Source: Fistulifera solaris (taxonomy: Eukaryota > Bacillariophyta > Bacillariophyceae > Naviculales > Stauroneidaceae). From it: a DNA stretch of 64,000 nucleotides. The notes below the pieces were generated by a model. It worked only from the letters and a program-made list of their open reading frames with translations, was not told the origin of the DNA and did not search any database. The DNA is taken from contig AP026157.1 in assembly GCA_030295235.1 (NCBI GenBank), positions 310,001-374,000 of the forward strand, in the 5' to 3' direction. The translations under genes were made by a program, and so were the position numbers. Shown here in pieces: positions 36,269 through 46,472 of the stretch (position 1 is the stretch's first letter; each line of letters starts with the position of its first letter).

Positions 36269-37670
36269 CTAATATTCTAAAGAACCTTCGGTCGATTCAT
36301 CATCTTCCATTTGACTAAAATCGTCCCCGGAAATCACCGTACCACGATGATCTTTGTTCGGGACGGCATAGACACGATCCATGTTACAAGTCATCCAATG
36401 GAAGAGTACTTCAATACTCGACACGCTGGCATCATCCAAATCACCCGAATACATGACACGTGGACCATCCACAATATCCGAATCTTCACTGTCCATCATG
36501 GACTCGTAGTCCGGAGTGGTAGTGATGCGTCGGGCTCGATGAATGGCTTCAATCACAGAAACGATCCATTGCTTTTTGGCGGGCGGGGTCCACGGGTGAG
36601 AGTGTTTGCCGTGTATGATCCGCCACAAGGAGTTCGGTTGTTATTGTTGGCTTGGTGGATGTTGCGCGGGGTGAAACAACGTGTTCCGAGTGAAATACCT
36701 CCAGCAGAAAGGATCCATGCTTCTTGGCAGTGCGAGACAAATTGGATGTCGGTAAACGGGCGAATGATGTTAGAGAGTCAACGAAGTTGGAGAAACCTTT
36801 TCCGCTCGATCTTGGGGAATATCCGAATCATCGACTTTTGTCGTCGTACTTTGATCGACCTTGAGTTCCCCCCTTCTGTTGTAATTGCGAACCATCAACA
36901 GTAACAACGATAGGGCTCATCGACACGCGTCTGGTATCGTTGGCAATTATTTCATGCACAATTTCCTTCGGTGCACTTTTTAATGGCTGGAGTCGATTTC
37001 TCGTCTCTTTCTCTCCGTCCACCGAATCGTGAGAAAAGGCCCTTCTTTTTTGCCTTGCCCTTTGTCGCTATTGGTTCCGAAGACATTGCCGTTTTGTCAT
37101 CAACACCTTTCTTGGATTGGAAAAGACAGGTTCCTTATCACGCTGCACGGTGCCTGTAGGAGATACAACTGCCGAGAAAGATTTTTCCTTTTGCCAGATT
37201 TCAAAACAGTCTTTGAAGAGGTCACCATGTTTGGCGACTTGGGCGAAAGTGGCTGATCGACGACTTCACACTGAATATTTGTTGAAACCTGAGGCCTCGC
37301 TTTTGGGGGAACGAAGTGGAGGAGCGTCGATGACTATGTCGTCGTTGTCATCTCTCTGAACATTGGTCGTTACACTACCGGGCGTTGCAATTCGGGTATC
37401 TGGCTGAACACGCGAGGGCGCTCTTTTTGGAAGGGAAGCAGCAGCTTTCGGAGGAGGCTCTTTTTCTTCCCGCTTTACAACAGTAGTCTTTCTGCTTTTT
37501 GCATTTCTCTCTGTCCAGGCTCTCGGCGAACTCAGTTGCTTTCGTTGCGCTAAGTTTGGCCTCGCCATTTTGGTCGGATCTGCATCGAGGCTGGCACCCG
37601 AATCGTTACTTGCCGTCCAATGCATAGCCCGCATATGACTTGTGCGCGGCCCTCCGAGAAAATTCACCAT
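36269..37670 (-). CDS. Unknown protein, Ser/Lys-rich N-terminus (structure uncertain)
   Basis: A protein-like signal runs across several minus-strand frames: an N-terminal basic, Pro/Ser-rich part (37266-37670, start MVNFLGG), a KHGDLFKDCFEIW stretch near 37220, then a C-terminal part (WTPPAKKQWIVSVIEAIHRA, then an Asp/Glu-rich end to 36269). It may be one gene with introns or with run-length errors, or two genes. No family recognised. The C-terminal stop is at 36269. Confidence 0.4.
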
Positions 37671-38202
37671 TATGCTTACTTTTTATTATATTCGATGATG
37701 CATGAAAGAAGTCCCTTTGTTACGAAATTTCGACAAGAAAGTGGAGGGGGAGTGTGCGAGAAAAATCAAAAAGTGTGATGTGACACGTGAACGCGTATGA
37801 GTTAACCGTTTTCTCATAGCAAAATAACGGTGGCGTTGAAATGTTTGACATTCCCTATAGCAAAGAGTACATTTTCTTTCGCCCACCGCTCGCGGAATTT
37901 TCGCTTATTAGGAAGAATTTATTAGCACCTACACAATAACCAAGAACACGGAACTGTACTTTCTACTAGCAGTTACGATTACCACATGGATATGGATGGG
38001 GGTTCAGTATAGTACAGTACTTGTACTGGTACCTCACACGCCGCACACCCTGTTTACGCTATGGCTATGGCTAACCTTATGGCTAAGCTTTTTCTTTTTG
38101 CAAGTCTTTTTGTAGTCTAGCAAAGCTAGAAAGACAAAGGTACAGGGTGCTAACAAGAATATTAATGTGATGTACAGTATAAATTTTTCCATTATAAAGC
38201 GG

Positions 38203-39666
38203 CTATATTTCAAGCGTCTCAACAACATGATGGCGCTTTTGCCTTCGAGTTATTCGCTTCTTGGGCAATGAAACGGACTTGCGTTGCTTCATTTCTTCCC
38301 TCGTCATTTGAAAATCGATATCTTGTGTTACATCGCTGCCCTCGTTTGTGGAGGAGTCATGACCTGGAGATGGATAATGAAATTCTTTCTTGCTAGAAAA
38401 CCGTACGCGGGGTTTCTCATCGATCTGCGTTATTGGTTCCATCGCGTCAACGGAAAACTCGATTTCGCGTGCAGATTGCGACTGCCAGCTGTCGTCATTG
38501 GATGAACCCGTTGGTTCGGAGTGTTCTTTCTTACTAGGAGGGGTAACGTCGTTGTATACATCTTCGTCGGAGGAATAATCGTACGCATTGCGTCTGTACG
38601 GATACAGATCGACGTCGGAATTCTCATCGTCTTCCCATAAATGATCAAAGTCCATGGTCGTCGCCGGTGCCTCGACGGCGCAAATATCCCAAATCTTTTC
38701 CTCTTTGGTGGGTGCCGCGTCGGGACCCCACGGTCGAGCCGCTACGGGGGCGGATGCCGCCGGGCGACTGAATGTTCGGTTCTCCACAAATAGACCGGAA
38801 TCCACCGATGAATCATCCTCCACAAACTCGTCGCTGTCGTCGTTCACTACATCCTTCGACAATTGCTCTTCTTCGTAACTTTCAAATGTATCGACAACTT
38901 GATCGATGCCTTTCATGTCGAGGTCCATCATGTCCATCACACTCGTAGGACTACTACTCGCAGTTGATTTGGTGGCTTGATCCGAGGTGATGGGAAGAGA
39001 CGACGAGTCGTCGGGGTTACCATCTTCCATCATATTAGATTTGTCGGCTATTTGTGATCGATTTTCTTTGGCTGGTGTCGTGTATTCGAGATCGGGGAGC
39101 GTAGGGGCAGGAATCGGTTCTGAAATGGCGGCGTTCGCATCGCCTTCGGGAATCATCGGCCTTCGCCGGAACGGCCTCGACACCATTATTTCTTCCCGTA
39201 CCAACAAATCATCATCGTCGCTGTCCTTACTTTCCTCATGATGATTTTCCTCAATTTCATTCAATCGCGTCCGCAGCAAATCGTTGTAATTGACACGCAG
39301 CGTCCCATCTGTGACACAGCCTTCTTGACGCAAGAATTCTTGCAATTTCTCAAATGCCGAAGGGTCACTTAAAATGAGCCCGACCTTATCTTGACTGAGG
39401 CGAACATCGTGTCTCTTTTGAAAGGAAAATATATTTTCAATTTTGAAATTACTCAAGAAATAGCGATTGTAATTCCCTGTGGCTGGCTTGGAAGAAGATG
39501 CGTTCTTGTTTCGCTTGTTCGATTTTGTATTATTATTTGTTTCTTCAGTCTCTTTTCGCGTCTCGTGTTCCGTCGAGGATTGTGTTTCGTCCTCGATGGG
39601 TTCTTCCGTCTTGGTTTCTAACGAAGAATCATTGTGAGAGGATGACGGTGCAGAAAGGACTTCCAT
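38203..39666 (-). CDS. Acidic Ser-rich protein of unknown function
   Basis: 487 residues, uninterrupted, ATG at 39664-39666. A low-complexity Glu/Thr/Asn-rich N-terminus is followed by one apparently folded block at about residues 65-140 (GNYNRYFLSNFKIENIFSF, then SFQKRHDVRLSQDKVGLIL, then LQEFLRQEGC). Then comes a long acidic, disordered-looking stretch and a basic end (KKRITRRQKRHH) that resembles a nuclear signal. No family recognised. It is divergent from a possible small gene at 39675. Confidence 0.7.
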   Translation of the reverse strand: MEVLSAPSSSHNDSSLETKTEEPIEDETQSSTEHETRKETEETNNNTKSNKRNKNASSSKPATGNYNRYFLSNFKIENIFSFQKRHDVRLSQDKVGLILSDPSAFEKLQEFLRQEGCVTDGTLRVNYNDLLRTRLNEIEENHHEESKDSDDDDLLVREEIMVSRPFRRRPMIPEGDANAAISEPIPAPTLPDLEYTTPAKENRSQIADKSNMMEDGNPDDSSSLPITSDQATKSTASSSPTSVMDMMDLDMKGIDQVVDTFESYEEEQLSKDVVNDDSDEFVEDDSSVDSGLFVENRTFSRPAASAPVAARPWGPDAAPTKEEKIWDICAVEAPATTMDFDHLWEDDENSDVDLYPYRRNAYDYSSDEDVYNDVTPPSKKEHSEPTGSSNDDSWQSQSAREIEFSVDAMEPITQIDEKPRVRFSSKKEFHYPSPGHDSSTNEGSDVTQDIDFQMTREEMKQRKSVSLPKKRITRRQKRHHVVETLEI

Positions 39667-39674
39667 TTTGCAAG

Positions 39675-40090
39675 ATGCTCGTTCGTTCGTTTGTTATTCC
39701 TCAACTGGCTCCGGATGACACTCGCTTGAATACGCAACTCAGCGCAAAGTCGATGCGGATGCTTATTAAAAAGGAAATGAGAGTGTAAGTAAGTTGTTAT
39801 CAGTCAAATCTTTTGCTGTATTATTATTTCTGACTCCTCCTTTCATCTAAAAGGTCACACACTCTCTTGTTGGTTGTCTTCTCACACTGCGCCACATTGA
39901 TTTTTTTTTATTTATTGTGGAGGAGGAGTTGCGCGAAGTGGGGCAAGCCGGGTTTACTATCACGAAACATGTAGTTCAATGGCACGGCCTGCTCGCTGGT
40001 ACTCCACATTTTTGCTTACTTACGGACTTTTGGTGCCGGATCCAAATGGTTCGAATTTTCATTACACCAAAGTGAAGAGTAAGTCTTCAA
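39675..40090 (+). CDS. Possible small spliced gene
   Basis: ATG at 39675 opens a 37-codon frame (RSFVIPQLAPDDTRLNTQLS, then a Lys/Met-rich end) that stops just after a GTAAGT donor near 39786. About 130 bases later a protein-like segment EELREVGQAGFTITKHVVQW begins after an AG near 39922. Exon borders are not certain and no family is recognised. It is divergent from the 39666 gene with only 8 bases between start codons. Confidence 0.3.
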
Positions 40091-40448
40091 CCGAAAAAAC
40101 TACTTTCGTGTCCACAGCACGAGCTTGATTCGTATTTAGGATATTTCTGGCTGGCATTTAAGTGTAAGTCACGGATCCTTCACTGAGCTCAGAAGCACGA
40201 ACTCTAGATTAGGCTTATCCCTAATACAGTAGGACTACAATGCCATCGAAACGGAGCAAAAGCATGCAAGGCATTACTGTACCAGTACAGTACCAGTTAC
40301 AAGGTAACATGCGCGATGAACAAACATATCAAGCGGGCTAAAAAAAGGACGAGAAAACTACCATGGTTTGTCGACGAGAGTCCTATTAAATTTTATCCAA
40401 GCACTTGGCATGTATATTACTCAATCGTCTGTGCGAAAAGTGAAAAAC

Positions 40449-41113
40449 TTAGACACTGGGGAAAAGGGTGTCAACGTTTCCGAGCTTGTCGTGAACCATA
40501 AGTCCCAACAATCCCATCATGGCGGCACGGCCTTGGTTGAGCTCGATGGCACGCTTTTGAAGCTTGGTCTCTTCATCCTGAAAGAATGGCATGTTAAAGG
40601 CATGTTTCATTGAAAACAATGATCAAAGCAATAAAATATACTTACGAACGAGTCCCATCCGAAGTCAATGAAGTTGTTGCGGAAGTCACCAACGAACTCT
40701 CCTCCGGTGATGTCCTTCATGACGGCAAGCTCCAAGAAACCAACAAAGGCAAGAACCTGGAGAGCACCGGCAACAGGAACGGCAGTGGATCCCTCCCATC
40801 CGGCAGGGATATCGGCGAACTTGGTTCCGGAGTAGTCAATGTCTCCCGGAAGGCGGATTCCGGCGGCGGTGACCAAGTATCCGACAACACCCAACATGCA
40901 GATGCGGCCGTGCTTGATCTCGACGTATCGGAGGCGGTCGAACTTCTCTTGGTCACCATCGGCAACAAGGCCAAGGGGATCAAAGAAACCAAGAGGAGCC
41001 TGGGCACCGAGTTCGTCTTCGAAAGCCTTCAAGGCAGTGCTGGAGGCAGTCTTTTGGGCCGGGGCGAAAGCGGCGGCAGAGGCGATGAGGGAGGCAAGGA
41101 CGGCGGTCTTCAT
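40449..41113 (-). CDS. LHCF: Fucoxanthin chlorophyll a/c-binding protein (Lhcf type)
   Basis: Light-harvesting antenna protein of the thylakoid. Two exons: 40646-41113 and 40449-40577, with a phase-0 GT-AG intron at 40578-40645 (68 bp), total 198 residues. Start ATG 41111-41113 (MKTAVLASLIASAAAFAP), a bipartite plastid presequence with the SAAAF motif. The first chlorophyll helix has YVEIKHGRICML and the third helix, encoded by exon 2, has IELNQGRAAMMGLLG. The length is usual for diatom Lhcf. Two TGACGT sites lie 197 and 271 bases upstream, and the aureochrome gene is the next gene upstream on the same strand. Confidence 0.93.
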
Positions 41114-41871
41114 TTTTGCGAGTTCGTTCGAATACTTGATTCTGAGAATTGTGAGAAGAGTGAAGAGGTCGAATGCTTGCAATTCTTGACAACCTTGGAG
41201 GCAACGTGGATAACAAAAGGATACCCTTTCAAGTCAAATCTTTCGATCCTGGTAATTCAACTTCGAGGACCGGATTTTTGAGTGAACATGACTGTACTGC
41301 GATTGTGTCTGACGTGCGTTCTTTTAGTACAATAAGTAGATATACAATAATTTTCTTTATAATGTCGAAAGTATAAGCCCAGATGACGTTTGTCTTTGGG
41401 GTTCTCCTTTCACTAAATAAGTTGTTGCTTGACGATCTGAAGATATTACGAATTGGATCTATGATCTGCAACCGTGACGCATAACGCTCATCCCAGTGGC
41501 TATAGCTCGTGCGCTACGAAGGGTTCAACAACACGCGACCGATCCGCCACGCAACGGGCACGAGTCGCGCTGGCTATAGCTGCACAGAATTCAACAGAAC
41601 AACTCTAAATCCAGCAGGAATCTTCTCTGCATTCAATGCAAGAAGTCAACATGAGAAGAACCAGGGCCAGTCCTTTTATTATTGTATACGGTAGTTGATA
41701 TAGTATTCTGCAATCCGAGGGCTAACGAAGCTTGCAAATGCGCAATTCGTTATAGTCTAGATGCAATCTGCATAACGGGTGTGTATTCATAAATACTAGA
41801 TATATCATTAAGCGCTTCAATTTAGCTATGGTTAGCGCGCATATTGTCAATGCAAACAATAATTCGACTAG
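41114..41871. other. Intergenic LHCF promoter region
   Basis: Holds the LHCF promoter. TGACGT at 41310-41315 and 41384-41389. A pair of GGCTATAGCT repeats at about 41498 and 41570, with a partial inverted arrangement between them (GCTCGTGCGC against GGGCACGAGT). Confidence 0.5.
41310..41389. promoter_or_regulatory. Two TGACGT bZIP sites upstream of LHCF
   Basis: Exact TGACGT at 41310 and 41384. TGACGT is the published core of aureochrome binding sites. Two in about 80 bases near a light-harvesting gene is suggestive but not proof of control. Confidence 0.45.
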
Positions 41872-43138
41872 TCAGCATCCATTTTCGCCGTCGCTTAGAT
41901 ATGGCTCTTCCGGAAGACGAACTCCATGTTCCGGATCACCGGGTGGCGGAGACGCCACAACGACGGTCACTCCAATGTAGTTGACAATGTTCTCTTGAGC
42001 ATCGCGCAAGGCGGCAATGAAAAGTTTGTTCCAGAACGGGGTGCCATCTTTCATATAATTGATAAAGGTGACACTCACATCCTCGCCTTTGGATAATCCG
42101 TCGCGGATCATCGCCAGTTTCGCTTTGCTTGTTTGTTCGCCCTGTAAAAAGCGGCAGTTACGGCCCAACACTTCGGAACGGTCGTAACCGGTCAACTTTA
42201 AAAAAGTCATCGGAGGCAAAGACAATCGGATTGTCTTGCAAACTAGGATCGGTAATGATAAAAGCGTGTTGCGACTTTTGGATGCTTTGAACAAGGTTGA
42301 AGTCTTGAGAATCCATGTCCTCAAATCCTTCCGAGCATGCTTCCAGCACCGACGGAGGCATTCGTTCTAAAGCGTTACATCCATCCAGAATTTGTCGGGC
42401 AACTCCTTCTTCTAGATTTTCTTTCACAATGGCCTTGAGATTCAGGTTATCTCGTTGTAGATCCAATATTTCTTTTTGTAGCGACTCGAAAAAGAACTTT
42501 TTCCGAAGACGAGTTCGTTTGGCCAGAACACGATTGCGCTCCCTACGACGATCGACTTGGTCTTGTGACTTTTTCTTTCGTCCTCGAGCGGGTTGCTGCA
42601 ACATGGCCTGCGCCGCCGCGCTGGAGAGCGCAGATACAAACGAGTTGGTCGGAGCCACGGCGTAGATAGCACCATTGTTTCCCTCGACACGCATACGCTT
42701 CGACATTTCTGCTTCATCGCTGCCCACCGGACACGGTAACACAGGAAAACCTATTGGGGCGGCTGTCGGCTGCTGTTGCTGTTGCAGAACACCCCCGTCG
42801 TATTGCATCGTAGAAGGAAAAGTACTATCATCGCCACACAAAGGATGAAATCCATCTTCGCTGTTCTCGGGTGATACATACGAGCCCGCATTCCCATTTC
42901 CATGACTGCGCCAAGTAGATCAGGTAGTTAGACAAGTAAGATAAGCGAACATCGCATAATACAATCAGTATACTCACTTGAAATCAAACGTTACGCCGCT
43001 CGGCTTCTCTTCGCCCAAAAGAAAGGCGGCCAGCACATCGACATCAAAGTTATCGGTATCACACCATTCGTTCAGGTTCCCCGTCCCTGCGCGACCGAAC
43101 CGGGGAGCAAAGCTGGAGTAATCCACATGATCGGTCAT
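41872..43138 (-). CDS. AUREO1: Aureochrome: bZIP-LOV blue-light transcription factor
   Basis: Blue-light-responsive transcription factor unique to stramenopiles. Exon 1 42978-43138 (ATG 43136-43138), a 72-bp GTGAGT...CAG intron at 42906-42977, exon 2 41872-42905; about 397 residues. A Gln-rich N-terminal region is followed by a bZIP basic region (DRRRERNRVLAKRTRLRKK) and a leucine zipper. The LOV domain follows, with NPIVFASD and GRNCRFLQG carrying the flavin-adduct Cys, then NYMKDGTPFWN. The photoactive Cys argues for an AUREO1-type and against AUREO2, which is reported not to bind flavin. The frame changes once in a T6 run near 42205. With five T the LOV sequence is continuous (DDFLKLTGYDR). 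It sits head-to-head with the gene at 43624 and upstream of LHCF. Confidence 0.9.
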
Positions 43139-43623
43139 GTTGATTCTGTTCGACGACAAACAAGGAGTTGTGAGAAGTGTTCGAGAGAAATCAAAGAATT
43201 GTTGTCGGAAAATGAGACGAACGGGGGCTCTACATTCGAGTTGACAGTAGAGGCCGAACCGGTACTTAATACTATGACGCAAAAGGGCTAAATCGTTCGC
43301 AACAAGACGGTTCACCGTCTACCGCACGCTTGACACCACCATGGGCGACGAGCGCAAAGGAACGAAGAACCCTTCAAGCAGCGAGAAAAAGGATGAATTT
43401 CACTTGAAATAAAGCAAACAGGAACAGACACAATGCATCCGTGGAAAGAGCGGCGCCAGGAACGACATGGCTGCGACTCAAACAGCCCATTTTCTCACAA
43501 GAACAAATAGATTGATAGGAATTCAAGAGTCGTGCGTTTTGGCGTTGCGCTTGCGACCGAGCATGATAAAGTAAAGTATTAACGGCTCGCTCATTCGGAA
43601 TCGAAGTAATGTGGAGATAGAAC

Positions 43624-44132
43624 ATGAAATCCCACGCATCACCCCGAAACGCGACATTCCCCTTTGACCCCGTATCTGCAAGTACCAATCCTACGGCGTT
43701 CTACTTCAACGTGCCCGAAGACACTTTCACATTGCGTGCGCTTGCCAAACTGCCCTTTCTCGCGCCTCGCCTCCGCCAGGACGTCTTAACAATGAATGAA
43801 AACCTACCTGAAGGTAAAAATGAATTTCACACACACCTTAAAGTCAACAGGATGATTTGCGCTGTCTTTTTCAGTGACAAAAAATTGGCTCCCTTTTGGA
43901 TTGTTCTCGACCTCGAGCGAGCGAGAGACATGCAAGAGAGAGAGCAAGTCGTTCAAAGTCTGGAATACACTTCATTCAATAGTAAGTACGACACCATCAT
44001 TCTTTTGGAGATCTTAGTACATGTTAGAGCATAGAGCTGGACAGAAACGGTACTCAGTTGATGTTTCAGCCACACTTCATCCATGTACAGAACATGAAGA
44101 ACACTGTCGCTGTGGTTCACGTTGACTCGTGA
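43624..44132 (+). CDS. Small three-exon protein of unknown function
   Basis: Exons 43624-43813, 43875-43981 and 44070-44132. Introns are 61 and 88 bp with GTAAAA/GTAAGT donors and TTTTTCAG/TGTTTCAG acceptors. The exon lengths sum to exactly 120 codons, giving 119 residues and a TGA at 44130. The product starts MKSHASPRNATFPFDP, has FYFNVPEDTFTLRALAKLPF near residue 30, and ends with PHFIHVQNMKNTVAVVHVDS. No signal peptide or membrane segment, and no family recognised. Consistent phases at both introns support the model over the simple 136-codon reading. Confidence 0.55.
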
Positions 44133-44970
44133 CTAAAATTAGGAAGAGTCGTCAAAGATCCCTTTCGACAAACGAGGAGTCTCTCACGAATTGCATGAAC
44201 ATTCATCTAAATATTTGCTATAACTTCTAAAAATCTTACCGATTCTTTTACTTTAATGAACACAGATCACTTGACGGCAACAAAAGAAGAGTCTTGAAGG
44301 CAGCTTGTGCCGCTCGACAGAGTGATTCACTTTCGAAGCAAAGTTGCGTCCGAAACGCAAAAAAACGCGCTGTTGAAAGTTGAAAATGATTTCATTGGGA
44401 CAGTTGCAGCCGCCTCTCTATTGTTTAAGCGTTACGAACTGTCGCTAATGCTTTGGCGCGATGTCCTCTTGCTAGTGTTATCATAGCTTATCAGTGCTCC
44501 ACTGATAGTTCAAAACGAACAAAGAAGAGGACACTTGAATACTAACAGGTCAAAGGGTTGCGTCCAACGTCTATTCTTTCGCTCTCTCTTGAAACAAGAA
44601 CGCATTTCTTTGGCCTTTCGTTTCGCATTCCAAAGAATTCGTGCACCGACTCCGTGTTGGATTTCTTTGTTTCGTTCCGAATTCAACGGAAATCGTTTTT
44701 GGCGAAGCCAAAGCTGGATCGTCGACTTTGACAAAAAGTGTACTAAGTGGGACTGAGCACTGAATCGTGACAATAAAAGTGGCCGCCGATCCACGCTCGC
44801 TCTTTCAGTAGAATTCCATCGCACGAAAGCCGACCGCAGCGAAGGTCGTTTCGATCAAATTCAAAAAAAAATTTCGTTGATCGACTGGACTGCTTTTCTC
44901 ACAAAGCGTCGGCGCATTTCCAATTTCAAACAGTCTATCTTACGTGCGTGCCCTCCATTGCTTGACTTTA
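44133..44970. other. Intergenic, nothing recognised
   Basis: No coding or repeat signal that I can support. Short antisense reading frames lack likeness to anything. Confidence 0.4.
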
Positions 44971-45837
44971 ATGACGACAACAGCGCCCATGACTGCGATT
45001 ACTATACCCACCAGCATCATGACCAAGAGTATGAAAGCACGCGATGACATTCAACGCGTGCAAACGACCGCCATTCAAGCTTTTCGTCAATCGCAATTTG
45101 AGGAAGCCATCACAGCGACCGAAGAATGGATGTATTTGGAACGCAAACACGGTGAGCTCGAATCTGCCGCCGTCGCCGAGACACTCAACTTTTTGGGCAA
45201 AGTCTATTGCACCATGGGGGACAGTGATTCGGCCATTTTGTATTTCAAGCAGGCCGTCGAAATGATGCGAAAGGTCCAACCCGATTCGAAAATTATGGCC
45301 AAAACGTTGACGAATATGGGATTTATTTACAAGCAGCACGAGCGAAATGCGCAGGCCTTGCGGTTGTTGGAAGAATCGCTGTCAATTTTGGAAAAAGTCG
45401 CTCCCAACACCATGACGCTAGCGAACAACTACAGCAACGTTGCCATGATCCTTAAAGACATGGATCGCGTCAAGGAAAGCATTCGTCGGGAGAAACAGGG
45501 CATGGAAATCAAGGAGAAAATTGCACCCGGAACGGAATCGCTGGCCGTCACATACCTCACTTTGGGGCAACTCTATTTGTCGATCGGCAATCCGACCAAA
45601 GCGATTAAATACCTGCAACTCGCCAAGAAAATAGCGATACCTTTGGATAAGAATCCTTTGAAAATGGATGTGACCATGACATTGAATGAAGCGCTCTCGT
45701 TGCAATTGAAGAAGGGACAGACCAAGAAGAAGAAACGAGCCAAGAAAGAGCCTATTTCACTCAAAGAACAAGTTGTGGCGTACAAAATGGTGCGACCAAA
45801 GCTACTGAATCCGGAAGATCGCCTGATCAGTATATAG
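44971..45837 (+). CDS. TPR protein, kinesin-light-chain-like repeats
   Basis: 288 residues. Start chosen at ATG 44971 (MTTTAPMTAITIP), because the longer reading begins with GTG. Four to five tandem TPR units of about 42 residues resemble the kinesin light chain/NPHP3 type, for example ETLNFLGKVYCTMGDSDSA, LTNMGFIYKQHERNAQAL, ANNYSNVAMILKDMDRV and YLTLGQLYLSIGNPTKAI. The C-terminus is strongly basic (KKGQTKKKKRAKKE). It is probably a protein-binding scaffold; partner unknown. Uninterrupted. Confidence 0.82.
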   Translation: MTTTAPMTAITIPTSIMTKSMKARDDIQRVQTTAIQAFRQSQFEEAITATEEWMYLERKHGELESAAVAETLNFLGKVYCTMGDSDSAILYFKQAVEMMRKVQPDSKIMAKTLTNMGFIYKQHERNAQALRLLEESLSILEKVAPNTMTLANNYSNVAMILKDMDRVKESIRREKQGMEIKEKIAPGTESLAVTYLTLGQLYLSIGNPTKAIKYLQLAKKIAIPLDKNPLKMDVTMTLNEALSLQLKKGQTKKKKRAKKEPISLKEQVVAYKMVRPKLLNPEDRLISI

Positions 45838-46472
45838 TATACATGGATGGAATCGCCTGTAGCAAATTGCATAAATGTGTGTCCTGACGATGTGAAAGTG
45901 TGTGAGTCCTTTGTACAATGGGTGACTTGCTGTTTGCTGTGAAAAAAGTGAAAGAATGAAAATAAATAGCTTTCAAGTAATTAGTAAATTATAGTGGAAT
46001 AAGAATAGAGAAGGAGTAAACACGCAAGTGATTTAGCATCTCAATGATACGGTGGAAAATAATCCGGGACTGAGATAAAGTTGAGTCGGAGAAAAAGTCG
46101 TCTACAAGTTATTATATAGTGAATTGAATTAATTGCAAAGATGGCCTTTGGTTCGGTCTATATTCCATGTTAGTCGATGTAATTAATCGACAGCGGGAAC
46201 TATGAATTTTTTTAAAAAGTTAAAATCACTTTCCTTTCGTTGAAGCTCCCATGCTACAATAGCAACGATGATTTTCCGCTTCTTGCTCATGACTGTAATC
46301 CAGTCGTGGCATCCTTGAACCAACACTTCGTGCGATAGTAGAATGTCATCACACGCAAATGGCGCGAAAAACGCAGTGACGCGATGTTCGCTCGCGGAGC
46401 GATCTTTTGTTTATTACAAGTATTTGTTCTTTCATTCTTTCATTTTTTCATTCCTTCATTATTCGTAAAAAG
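45838..46472. promoter_or_regulatory. Intergenic with palindrome and GCGC/GTGACGC box
   Basis: GACTGTAATCCAGTC at 46291-46305 (perfect 5-bp arms) and GGCGCGAAAAACGCAGTGAC at 46361, both within 190 bases of the next start. The second motif resembles the blocks upstream of genes B, C and D. Confidence 0.45.

Noticed and set aside
36311-36904. 197-codon plus-strand frame
   Set aside because: Overlaps the minus-strand unknown gene and starts at a non-ATG codon or without support. The minus strand has the more protein-like composition.
40610-41281. 223-codon frame on the plus strand opposite LHCF
   Set aside because: Exact antisense shadow of a highly biased, strongly conserved antenna gene; no likeness of its own.
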